Source of the DNA: an uncultured Collinsella sp.
GTDB lineage: Bacteria; Actinomycetota; Coriobacteriia; Coriobacteriales; Coriobacteriaceae
Assembly: GCA_937969105.1 (NCBI GenBank)
Contig: CALBUZ010000128.1
Span: 1-17,088, forward strand
Reading direction: 5' to 3'
Length of the DNA stretch: 17,088 bases
In this document: in pieces, positions 11,375 through 17,088 of the stretch
Layout of the letters: every line of letters starts with the position of its first letter
How positions within the stretch are numbered: position 1 is the stretch's first letter
The notes under the pieces: model-generated
The model's input: only the letters and a program-made list of their open reading frames with translations
The model's database searches: none
Told to the model about the DNA's origin: nothing
Program-made: the position numbers and the translations under genes

Positions 11375-12010
11375 ATGACTGCACGCCTCATCGTTATGGA
11401 TATCGACTCCACCCTCATCAACCAGGAGGTCATCGACCTGTTGGGCGAGGAGGCAGGCGTGGGCGAGCAGGTGGCACAGATCACCGAGCGCGCTATGCGC
11501 GGCGAGCTGGACTTTAAGCAAGCGCTCGAGAAGCGCGTGGGGCTGCTCGCTGGCCTGGACGAGAGCGTGTTCGAGCGCACCTTTGAGCGCGTGACATTTA
11601 CCCCCGGCGCGCTGGAGCTTGTGCGCTCGGCGCACAGCAAGGGCTGGAAGGTCGGCGTGGTGAGCGGCGGCTTCCACGAGGTCGCCGACAAGATCGTGGC
11701 TGCCGCGGGTATCGACTTTTGCCTGGCCAACCGCCTGGAGGTCGTGGACGGCAAGCTCACCGGTAAGTTGGCTGCCGACATTGTGACCAAGGAGTCCAAG
11801 CTCATCCAGCTGTTGGACTGGGCAGTTGAGTGCGGCGTCGACATGGCCCACACGGTCGCTATTGGCGACGGGGCAAACGACATCCCCATGATTCAGGCCG
11901 CGGGCACGGGCATCGCGTTTTGCGCCAAGCCCAAGACACGCGAGGCAGCCCCGTTTGCCATCGACGAGCGCAACCTGATGCTCGCCATGGACATCATCCT
12001 GCGCGACTAG
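11375..12010 (+). CDS. serB: Phosphoserine phosphatase SerB
   Basis: A 211-residue HAD-superfamily phosphatase that removes phosphate from L-phosphoserine, the last step of serine synthesis. Motif I is MDIDSTLI, with Asp9 as nucleophile and Asp11 as general acid. Motif II is the VVSGGFHEVAD stretch, a conserved Lys appears in KESKL, and motif IV is GDGANDIPM. A helical cap occupies about residues 17-80 (INQEVIDLLGEEAG). It lacks the N-terminal ACT-like regulatory domain of longer SerB proteins. I chose the ATG at 11,375 because GAAAGG lies six bases upstream and the protein then begins directly before motif I; upstream in-frame codons do not look like SerB. It diverges from aspS and is followed by larB on the same strand after 114 bases. 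Confidence 0.93.
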   Translation: MTARLIVMDIDSTLINQEVIDLLGEEAGVGEQVAQITERAMRGELDFKQALEKRVGLLAGLDESVFERTFERVTFTPGALELVRSAHSKGWKVGVVSGGFHEVADKIVAAAGIDFCLANRLEVVDGKLTGKLAADIVTKESKLIQLLDWAVECGVDMAHTVAIGDGANDIPMIQAAGTGIAFCAKPKTREAAPFAIDERNLMLAMDIILRD

Positions 12011-12019
12011 CCGATCCGT

Positions 12020-12101
12020 CTAACAATTGAATCAGTCTGTCCTATAGTTTCCGAACAATTTTGTCTTAGTGTTCGGAAACATACCCTTTGAGTGCTAGAC
12101 T
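12020..12101 (+). promoter_or_regulatory. Candidate larB promoter region
   Basis: Two options are visible. CTAACA (12,020-12,025) and TATAGT (12,043-12,048) have 17-base spacing and put the start inside the 12,047-12,080 inverted repeat. Alternatively an extended -10, TGC then TAGACT (12,093-12,101), would give a very short leader before larB. I cannot choose between them. Confidence 0.35.
12047..12080. promoter_or_regulatory. Inverted repeat upstream of larB, candidate regulator site
   Basis: Perfect 11-base arms GTTTCCGAACA (12,047-12,057) and TGTTCGGAAAC (12,070-12,080) flank a 12-base AT-rich spacer, giving a 23-base centre-to-centre distance, about two helical turns. There is no T run, so it is unlikely to be a serB terminator. 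It overlaps one of the two candidate promoters. The TetR-type protein encoded in the same operon is the obvious candidate to bind it. No matching copy is seen upstream of larA. Confidence 0.6.
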
Positions 12102-12124
12102 TTGCGCCGTCGAAGGGAACATAT

Positions 12125-12907
12125 ATGGATAAGCGAGATCTAGAGCAGCTGCTGAGCGATGTTGCCGGCGGAGCAGTCACCCCGGCAGTCGCCCTCACGC
12201 GCATCCAGACGGCTCCGACCGCCGATTTGGGCTTTGCGCAGCTCGATCTTTCGCGCGGAGTGCGCCAGGGAGCCGGCGAGGTTGTCTACGGTGCCGGTAA
12301 AACCGCCGAGCAAATTGCCGCCATTATCAAAGCATTACTCGATGCAGACCAGGAGCGCATCCTGGTCACGCGCTTGGATGCCGAAAAAGCCGCGCACACC
12401 GCTGAGCTTCTCGGCAACGACATCGACCTGGGATATGTCCCGGACGCACAGCTCGCCCTGGTGGGCGGCAAGCCCTCCCCCACCGGCAACGGACGCATCG
12501 TCGTCGCCTGCGCCGGCACGAGCGACCTGCCCGTCGCCGAAGAGGCGGCACTGACGGCCGAGTTCTACGGCAACGAGGTCGACCGCCTCTACGACGTGGG
12601 TGTCGCCGGCCTGCACCGCCTGCTCGCTCATGCCGAGGAACTTGCCCAGGCGCAGGTGGTCATCGCCATCGCCGGCATGGAAGGCGCCCTGGCGAGCGTC
12701 ATCGGAGGCCTTGTGAGCTGTCCGGTCATCGCTGTCCCCACCAGTGTGGGCTATGGCGCGAGCTTTGGCGGCGTGGCCGCACTGCTCGCCATGCTCAACT
12801 CCTGCGCCAGCGGCGTTTCGGTTGTCAACATCGACAACGGCTTCGGCGCCGCCTACCAGGCAAGTCTTATCAATCATCTGAGCGCCAGCACGCCCTGCGC
12901 CCGCTAA
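12125..12907 (+). CDS. larB: LarB, nickel-pincer cofactor biosynthesis
   Basis: A 260-residue LarB, pyridinium-3,5-biscarboxylic acid mononucleotide synthase. It carboxylates and hydrolyses nicotinic acid adenine dinucleotide to start the nickel-pincer nucleotide used by lactate racemase. The N-terminal part has the family's LDLSRGVRQGAGEVVYGAGKT segment. The C-terminal half is an AIR-carboxylase (PurE)-like domain with ACAGTSDLPVAEEA, EVDRLYDVGVAG and PTSVGYGASFGG. The ATG at 12,125 has AAGGG seven bases upstream; an earlier in-frame start would overlap the promoter region. It is first in a larB-larC-tetR unit: its stop codon overlaps the AAGGAG of larC. Confidence 0.93.
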   Translation: MDKRDLEQLLSDVAGGAVTPAVALTRIQTAPTADLGFAQLDLSRGVRQGAGEVVYGAGKTAEQIAAIIKALLDADQERILVTRLDAEKAAHTAELLGNDIDLGYVPDAQLALVGGKPSPTGNGRIVVACAGTSDLPVAEEAALTAEFYGNEVDRLYDVGVAGLHRLLAHAEELAQAQVVIAIAGMEGALASVIGGLVSCPVIAVPTSVGYGASFGGVAALLAMLNSCASGVSVVNIDNGFGAAYQASLINHLSASTPCAR

Positions 12908-12917
12908 GGAGCATTTC

Positions 12918-13835
12918 ATGTCCAACCATCAGCACACGCTTATCATCGACGGCACCTCGGGCATCAGCGGCGACATGACCGTCGCGGCCCTGCTCGACCT
13001 GGGCGCCAGCAAGGAGCATCTGCGCAAGCAGCTCGCCACGCTGCCGGTCGACGGGTTTGAGGTTGCCGTCACACGCGTAAACAAGCATGGCATCGACGCC
13101 TGCGACTTTGACGTTCAACTGGCAGAGGAGCTCGAGAACCACGACCACGACATGGCCTGGCTCTACGGCAACGAAGCGGGCACCGAGCACACACATGAGC
13201 ATGAGCACCACCATCATGACCATGGCGAACACGAACACGAGCACTGCCACGAGCATGACCATGAGGGCCACGCCCATGAGCACGGGGATCATCACCACAC
13301 GCACCACCATCATCACCGCTCGCTAGCCGATGTCACGGAAATTATCGAGAATTCGCAGCTAAGCTATGGCGCCAAGCGTCGCGCGCTCGCCATCTTTACC
13401 GCGCTCGCCGCCGCCGAGGCCAAGGCCCACGGCAAAACGCCCGAGACCGTCATGTTCCACGAGGTAGGCGCCATCGATTCCATCGTTGACATCTGTTCAG
13501 TCGCCATCTGCCTCGATGACCTGGGTATTGAGGATATCGTGGTCGAGTCGCTCTCCGAGGGCCACGGAACCATCCGCTGCGCCCACGGCCTCATGCCCAT
13601 TCCCGTCCCCGCTGTCGTCAACCTATGCCAAGCAGGCAATATCGCCCTCACGCCCGCACCGGTCGCCGGCGAGCTTGTGACGCCCACGGGTGCCGCCATC
13701 GTCGCCGCACTGCGCACGTCCGAGCACCTACCGGCCCGCTACCGCATCGAGGCCGTCGGCTACGGCGCCGGTAAGCGCCCCTACGAGGGCTGCTCCGGCA
13801 CGCTCCGTTGCCTGCTTGTTCACGTGGATGCATAG
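12918..13835 (+). CDS. larC: LarC nickel insertase, LarC1 part only, His-rich
   Basis: A 305-residue protein matching the N-terminal (LarC1) part of the nickel insertase that completes the nickel-pincer nucleotide. The family start IDGTSGISGDMTVAALLDLG, the FHEVGAIDSIVDI block, GTIRCAHGLMPIPVPAV, the ELVTPTGAAI block and the final GYGAGKRPY are all present. Residues 91-133 are a His-rich insert with 25 His in 43 residues, as often seen in nickel proteins. The protein stops right after the LarC1 end. The LarC2 domain, which in Lactobacillus plantarum is joined by ribosomal frameshifting and binds CTP, is absent in all frames downstream. AAGGAG lies seven bases before the ATG. tetR follows after two bases. 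LarC2 may be encoded elsewhere, or this may be an unusual or decayed form. Confidence 0.9.
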   Translation: MSNHQHTLIIDGTSGISGDMTVAALLDLGASKEHLRKQLATLPVDGFEVAVTRVNKHGIDACDFDVQLAEELENHDHDMAWLYGNEAGTEHTHEHEHHHHDHGEHEHEHCHEHDHEGHAHEHGDHHHTHHHHHRSLADVTEIIENSQLSYGAKRRALAIFTALAAAEAKAHGKTPETVMFHEVGAIDSIVDICSVAICLDDLGIEDIVVESLSEGHGTIRCAHGLMPIPVPAVVNLCQAGNIALTPAPVAGELVTPTGAAIVAALRTSEHLPARYRIEAVGYGAGKRPYEGCSGTLRCLLVHVDA

Positions 13836-13837
13836 CC

Positions 13838-14377
13838 ATGGATGCCCGCAAAACCAAAAGCCGCGCCGCTATTGTCACGGCGTTTTCTGAGCTCCTTCGC
13901 GAGGAGGACTACGGCAAGATCACCGTCGGCGACATCATCGCGCGCGCTCACGTAGGCCGCGCGACATTCTACGGCCTCTTTAAGAGCAAAGACGACCTAC
14001 TATCCGAGCTCGTGAGCGACATCTGCACCCACGCTCTCGACGACGATGGCACACCGCTCGACGACTCACTCGTGCAGGTCGAGCATATTCTCAACAATCT
14101 CTGGGAGCGCCGCCAGGGCGTCCGAGCCCTCGTAGCCGGCGCCGGCTCACGCGTCTTCGCCGACTGCTTACGCAAGACCATCATGTCACGAGCAGCCGAA
14201 ACCGTCCCCGCCGACCCCGCAGGCCCCGCCGGCACCATGGACCGAAGCTTCCTGCTACACCACATAGCCTCAAGCTTCGTAGGAATGGTCCAATGGTGGG
14301 CTTGGCACAACTTCCAAGCCCCAAAAGAGGACGTAGCCAAAGACTACCTATCAGCCATAAAACCCCTCTTCGGCTAA
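13838..14377 (+). CDS. TetR/AcrR-family transcriptional regulator
   Basis: A 179-residue regulator. The N-terminal helix-turn-helix spans about residues 10-50 (AIVTAFSELLREEDYGKITVGDIIARA followed by HVGRATFYGLFKSKDDLL); the C-terminal helical domain is the ligand-binding and dimer part. The ATG lies two bases after the larC stop, with only a weak GTGG upstream, so translation is probably coupled to larC. An in-frame TTG upstream lies inside larC and is less likely. Placement at the end of larB-larC suggests it senses a lar-related ligand such as lactate, but that is inference. The known lactobacillus regulator LarR is of the Crp-Fnr type, so a TetR protein in this role would be different. 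The inverted repeat at 12,047-12,080 is a candidate site. Confidence 0.9.
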   Translation: MDARKTKSRAAIVTAFSELLREEDYGKITVGDIIARAHVGRATFYGLFKSKDDLLSELVSDICTHALDDDGTPLDDSLVQVEHILNNLWERRQGVRALVAGAGSRVFADCLRKTIMSRAAETVPADPAGPAGTMDRSFLLHHIASSFVGMVQWWAWHNFQAPKEDVAKDYLSAIKPLFG

Positions 14378-14501
14378 GTAACTATCCCTTCCCAAAGTGC
14401 CAACAGCAGCCCAACGCCCCTACCAGCAACAAACCCCTCCCATCCAAATTCAGATATATGTTGGGTTGCTTGCACGAACGCAACAAAGACCCCGCAGCCG
14501 T

Positions 14502-14616
14502 CCGCATGGGGTAACTTCCCAGCGCACTCCGCAGGACGCAAAAAGGCTCGCCGCACAAAGTGCGCAGCGAGCCTTTTTGCATGTCCGAGGACGCGCTGGG
14601 AAGTTACCCCATGCGG
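14502..14616. repeat. Long inverted repeat enclosing a terminator
   Basis: Perfect 24-base arms at 14,502-14,525 and 14,593-14,616 (starting CCGCATGGGGTAACTTCCCA) enclose a 67-base centre, which itself contains a terminator hairpin. Between outer and inner stems, TCCGCAGGAC and GTCCGAGGAC nearly pair, so the whole 115 bases can fold into one long structure. It sits between the convergent tetR and larD genes. The upstream stretch 14,378-14,500 has no gene and only a weak five-base GTTGC/GCAAC hairpin. Confidence 0.9.
14538..14580. terminator. Bidirectional intrinsic terminator, tetR and larD
   Basis: Arms of 14 plus 5 paired bases (14,538-14,556 and 14,560-14,580) with a two-base bulge and an AAA loop. 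The left arm carries five A and the right arm five T, so the stem ends in a T run on either strand. It serves the convergent larB-larC-tetR and larA-larD transcripts. Confidence 0.88.
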
Positions 14617-14642
14617 CCGGCGGACAGCTATGTAGCCTCAGA

Positions 14643-15374
14643 CTAGAACATGCCCAAGAAACCATGCACAAACAGCGCGGCCAGAGCGGCACCGACAAAC
14701 GGGGCGATGCCAGGAACGAGCAGGCCGTACTTCCAGTTGTTGTCAGCCTTGTGCTTAATCGGCAGCACCTGATAGGCCATGCGAGGACCAAGGTCACGGG
14801 CCTGGTTCATGGCGAAGCCGGTGATGCCGCCCATGCCCATGCCAACGGCCCAAACGATCAGGCCGACGCAGATGGCGAGCATCAGGACGTTCTCGCCAGC
14901 ACGGTTAGCAGCAGCAAGGATTGCGCTGATGAACACAAAGGTGCAGATAGCCTCGCAGAAGAAATTACGGGCATAGTTCGTACCCTCGGTGGTGGGGTTG
15001 GTCGAGAAGATATTGCGCTGGGCAATGGGATCGACGACACCATCGGAAGCCTTGAACTCATCGGCATACATCAACCACGCGATCACGGCACCCGCAAAGC
15101 CGCCGAGCATATCGGCAACCATGAAGGGGATGCAGCTGCTCCACGGCACCAGGCCGACGATGCACTGGGCAAGCACCATGGCGGGGTTCATGCACACGGC
15201 GCCGCCAAAGATAAACAGGGCGACCGAGATGCCAAAAGACCAGGTGGTGATGGCAAACATGTGGCCGGAGCCCTGATACTTGGTGCCCTTGAGCACGGTA
15301 TCGCAGTGTACGCCCACGCCAAAGATGATCATGAGGGCCGTTGCGCCGAATTCGCAAAGGAGTTTGGTAAGCAT
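14643..15374 (-). CDS. larD: LarD-type aquaglyceroporin, likely lactate channel
   Basis: A 243-residue MIP/GlpF-family channel with six membrane helices and two half-helix motifs. The first is CMNPAM (Asn63-Pro64-Ala65). The second is MNQARD (Asn190-Gln191-Ala192-Arg193), with Gln in place of the usual Pro. The selectivity-filter Arg193 and following Asp are kept, as in glycerol facilitators. In Lactobacillus plantarum, LarD is a GlpF-family channel that passes lactic acid, and larA here lies just upstream on the same strand with a 49-base gap, so the same role is likely. Glycerol or other small solutes are possible. AAGG precedes the ATG by four bases. The N-terminus lacks a signal sequence, as normal. 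Confidence 0.88.
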   Translation of the reverse strand: MLTKLLCEFGATALMIIFGVGVHCDTVLKGTKYQGSGHMFAITTWSFGISVALFIFGGAVCMNPAMVLAQCIVGLVPWSSCIPFMVADMLGGFAGAVIAWLMYADEFKASDGVVDPIAQRNIFSTNPTTEGTNYARNFFCEAICTFVFISAILAAANRAGENVLMLAICVGLIVWAVGMGMGGITGFAMNQARDLGPRMAYQVLPIKHKADNNWKYGLLVPGIAPFVGAALAALFVHGFLGMF

Positions 15375-15400
15375 AAAACCTTATCTTTCTTGTCGGTTAT

Positions 15401-15413
15401 AAACGATTCGTTT
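15401..15413. repeat. Short palindrome in the larA-larD gap
   Basis: AAACGATTCGTTT, six-base arms around one base, in the 49-base gap between larA and larD. Too short for a terminator. It may be chance or a minor processing hairpin. Confidence 0.3.
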
Positions 15414-15423
15414 GGGCCACGCG

Positions 15424-16701
15424 CTAGTGCTGCGCGACGACAACGCCCAGGCCATCGGGAATGACGGCAACCTTGGCATCGGCACCCTTCATCTCAAAGG
15501 CGAGCTTGAGCGCCTCCTCGATAGTGTTGACCGGCGTCATGTGCATATCCTTGAGCATCTGGTGATCGCACAGGTCGGTGACCATGATCACAGGGTGATG
15601 CGCCAGGATGCGGGCGAAAATCTGGCTCGTCCACTGGTCGGGCAGGGTCTCGTCCTTGGGACGGTCGATGCAGGCGCGCTCAAACTCTGCCGGATCGTTG
15701 TCGGCGATGTTGTGATAGAAGCCCTCGCCGCCGTGACCGTCGGCACAACCGGCGACATCGATGATCACGCCGCCCTCGGGAAGCGTGGCCTCGGCAGCGC
15801 ACATGCCCTTCACGGCCTGATAGATGTTCTGGTCGAGGGGGTAGCCGCCGTTGGTGGTGATGGCGATCTCGCACTCGACGGGCTCAACGCCGGCTAGGCT
15901 CTTCACGAACTCGCAGCCAGCCTCGTGTGCCTTGTGAATGTCGCCGGCAAAGGAGCCGATGACCTCGTGCTTGCCGTTAAGCACCACGTTAAGCACAAAG
16001 GCGAGGTGGGCCATCTCGGCGGCGGCAAACATGTCCTCGCTCACGTGGTTGTGGCACAGGTTGCCGGCGCGCGAATGAGAATCGTTCACAAACTGACCGT
16101 TGTGGTTGTACATGATGGTCTTGTAGCTGGCGATGCCAGGCAGGACGGACTTGCGGCTGCCAGAGAAACCGGCGAAGAAGTGCGGCTCAATAAAGCCCTC
16201 GGCAAGCAGCAGATCGCAATCGGCGGCAATCTTGTTGATGATGCACTCGCCACCAGAAGGCAAGGTGCCAATCTTTTTCATCATGCTGTCATCAGTCGCG
16301 ACGTGCATAACGATTTCCTCGTTGGCAACGATCTCCTCGCCGTACTTGTTGACGAGCTCCTCGTGCGTCGACGGACGATGCATGCCCGTAGCAACCAGAA
16401 TGCGAACGCGCGCCTCAGGCGCAGCGGAGTGGATGTGATGCAGCAGAATAGGCATCGTCACACGCGAAGGAACGGGACGCGTATGGTCGGAGCTAATGAT
16501 GACAATATCCTTCTTGCCAGCACAAAGCTCCTCGAGCGAAGGCGAGCCATAAGGGTTGGCAAGCGACTCCTCTACTAGTTCTTCCTGCGATTTCGTGGTC
16601 TTAAACTCGTTTTGATGACCTTCCATCACACCCGCGAAGTTCTTGTCCTCGAGCTCCAAATGCAACGTCTTGTGGTCAAACGGCAGTTCACATTCAAACA
16701 A
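15424..16701 (-). CDS. larA: Nickel-pincer lactate racemase LarA
   Basis: A 425-residue cytoplasmic lactate racemase that interconverts D- and L-lactate with the covalently bound nickel-pincer nucleotide. I chose the TTG at 16,701 because AAGGAAGAGGG lies upstream and the family's beginning follows directly. With that start the known functional residues fall at their published Lactobacillus plantarum positions: Asp72 and Arg75 (SDHTRP), His108 (ATGMHRP), His174 and Lys184 (PHFFAGFSGSRKS; Lys184 links the cofactor), His200 (YNHNGQ), and Gln295 and Lys298 (QNIYQAVKG). The upstream in-frame extension of 47 codons does not look like LarA. It is the first gene of larA-larD, convergent with larB-larC-tetR. 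Racemase use needs LarB, LarC and LarE; the first two are beside it. Some LarA relatives act on other 2-hydroxy acids, so lactate is very likely but unproven. Confidence 0.93.
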   Translation of the reverse strand: MFECELPFDHKTLHLELEDKNFAGVMEGHQNEFKTTKSQEELVEESLANPYGSPSLEELCAGKKDIVIISSDHTRPVPSRVTMPILLHHIHSAAPEARVRILVATGMHRPSTHEELVNKYGEEIVANEEIVMHVATDDSMMKKIGTLPSGGECIINKIAADCDLLLAEGFIEPHFFAGFSGSRKSVLPGIASYKTIMYNHNGQFVNDSHSRAGNLCHNHVSEDMFAAAEMAHLAFVLNVVLNGKHEVIGSFAGDIHKAHEAGCEFVKSLAGVEPVECEIAITTNGGYPLDQNIYQAVKGMCAAEATLPEGGVIIDVAGCADGHGGEGFYHNIADNDPAEFERACIDRPKDETLPDQWTSQIFARILAHHPVIMVTDLCDHQMLKDMHMTPVNTIEEALKLAFEMKGADAKVAVIPDGLGVVVAQH

Positions 16702-16823
16702 TGACGAGCGCCCTCTTCCTTTCAACTGACACACTAGATAAACCGTTGGAAGGATACGCCGCTCACCGAAAAACACCACCGTCCACCGACTCATTAACAC
16801 AACGTTCATATTTGACCCACAAC

Positions 16824-16857
16824 AAAACGGCCGCGATCCCAAACGGGACCGCGGCCG
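16824..16857 (-). terminator. Terminator-like hairpin upstream of larA
   Basis: Arms of 13 bases (16,828-16,840 and 16,845-16,857; 12 pair) with an AAAC loop. On the minus strand the stem is followed by TTTTG then TT. It lies 123 bases before the larA start and would stop a minus-strand transcript entering from the right. The stretch between it and larA should hold the larA promoter; the best match, TTGTGG and GTTAAT with 18-base spacing, is weak. Confidence 0.65.
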
Positions 16858-16869
16858 CTACAGTCGTAA

Positions 16870-16973
16870 GGCGAGAAGCGCCACATGCATCTCAATCCCA
16901 ATCGATAAGACGCGAGGCGCGAAGCGCCAAACGCGCCGCCGGGACAGACCCCATCCAAAACGCGCGAAGCGCG
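16870..16973. repeat. Three spaced GCG-GAAGCGC mini-hairpins
   Basis: GGCGAGAAGCGCC (16,870), GGCGCGAAGCGCC (16,916) and CGCGCGAAGCGCG (16,961) are GAA-loop mini-hairpins, the last two with perfect five-base stems. They start 46 and 45 bases apart. The sequence between them is not repeated. The whole stretch 16,858-17,045 holds no gene I can support. Confidence 0.5.
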
Positions 16974-17045
16974 CCATTATTCCCCCAGCAGTAATCCACC
17001 GAAGACCGGACATCGCAGGGCCCGCCATTAGTTTACTTTTAGGCA

Positions 17046-17078
17046 CACTCCGCAGGACGCAACAAGCCCTCGCCGCAC
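17046..17078. repeat. Partial second copy of the terminator core repeat
   Basis: The 17 bases at 17,046-17,062 are identical to 14,525-14,541, and CTCGCCGCAC at 17,069-17,078 is identical to 14,547-14,556. The six bases between them differ partly. The outer 24-base arms are not present here. The window ends before any right arm, so I cannot tell whether it forms a terminator. Confidence 0.65.
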
Positions 17079-17088
17079 GCAGTCCGCA

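Noticed and set aside
12870..13316. A hydrophobic Met/Val-rich open frame on minus that looks like a membrane protein
   Set aside because: It is the antisense of the LarC His-rich region: CAC and CAT codons read backwards give GTG and ATG. No ribosome site or family match.
13800..13900. Programmed frameshift at the end of larC as in Lactobacillus plantarum
   Set aside because: No LarC2-like sequence is present in any downstream frame; the tetR coding region starts two bases after the stop.
14397..15464. Long open frame on plus antisense to larD, and another at 15,925-16,578 antisense to larA
   Set aside because: Both lie opposite well-conserved genes and have no recognisable domains; the first also runs through the terminator repeat.
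16858..17046. A 62-codon open frame on minus ending just before the hairpin at 16,828-16,857
   Set aside because: Repeated ARFAR-like segments come from the GCGAAGCGC mini-hairpins. The start has no convincing ribosome site and no family is recognised.

Overview
The window joins two kinds of DNA. Bases 1 to about 2,540 are AT-richer, with codon use typical of gut Lachnospiraceae (many AGA, GGA, ATA and AAA codons). They hold one permuted family-3 glycoside hydrolase gene that stops abruptly before its expected C-terminus. Everything from about 2,548 to the right end is GC-rich and reads like a gut actinobacterium of the Coriobacteriia, most likely Collinsella. That assignment is an inference from composition and gene content. 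No integrase, transposase or repeat is visible at the join, so an assembly chimera is at least as likely as gene transfer.

Region by region on the GC-rich side: (1) An APC-type amino acid permease (minus), then the two-gene ebgC/ebgA beta-galactosidase operon (minus). A LacI-family regulator is divergent from ebgA (plus). The divergent spacer carries three copies of a CAACCGGTTG palindrome spaced 42 and 45 bp apart; two overlap the predicted ebgA promoter. (2) Between the convergent regulator and aspS genes lie three 16-bp stem hairpins of one sequence family, a half copy, and a clear aspS terminator. (3) aspS (aspartyl-tRNA synthetase) and serB (phosphoserine phosphatase) diverge from each other. 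(4) A lactate racemase locus fills the right half: larB, larC and a TetR-type regulator on plus, facing larD (lactate/glycerol channel) and larA (nickel-pincer lactate racemase) on minus. A nested inverted repeat with a bidirectional terminator separates the two arms. (5) The right edge has a minus-strand terminator-like hairpin, short GCGAAGCGC repeats, and a partial second copy of the terminator core sequence.

How the genes work together: EbgA with EbgC hydrolyses lactose-like beta-galactosides, and the divergent LacI-family protein probably represses them. In the lar locus, LarB makes the carboxylated pyridinium precursor of the nickel-pincer nucleotide, LarC inserts nickel, LarA uses the cofactor to interconvert D- and L-lactate, and LarD probably moves lactate across the membrane. 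LarE, the sulfur-inserting enzyme, is not in the window. LarC ends where the LarC2 (CTP-binding) domain should begin, and the TetR gene starts two bases later. These are the most interesting biological points, along with the operator array and the repeat families.
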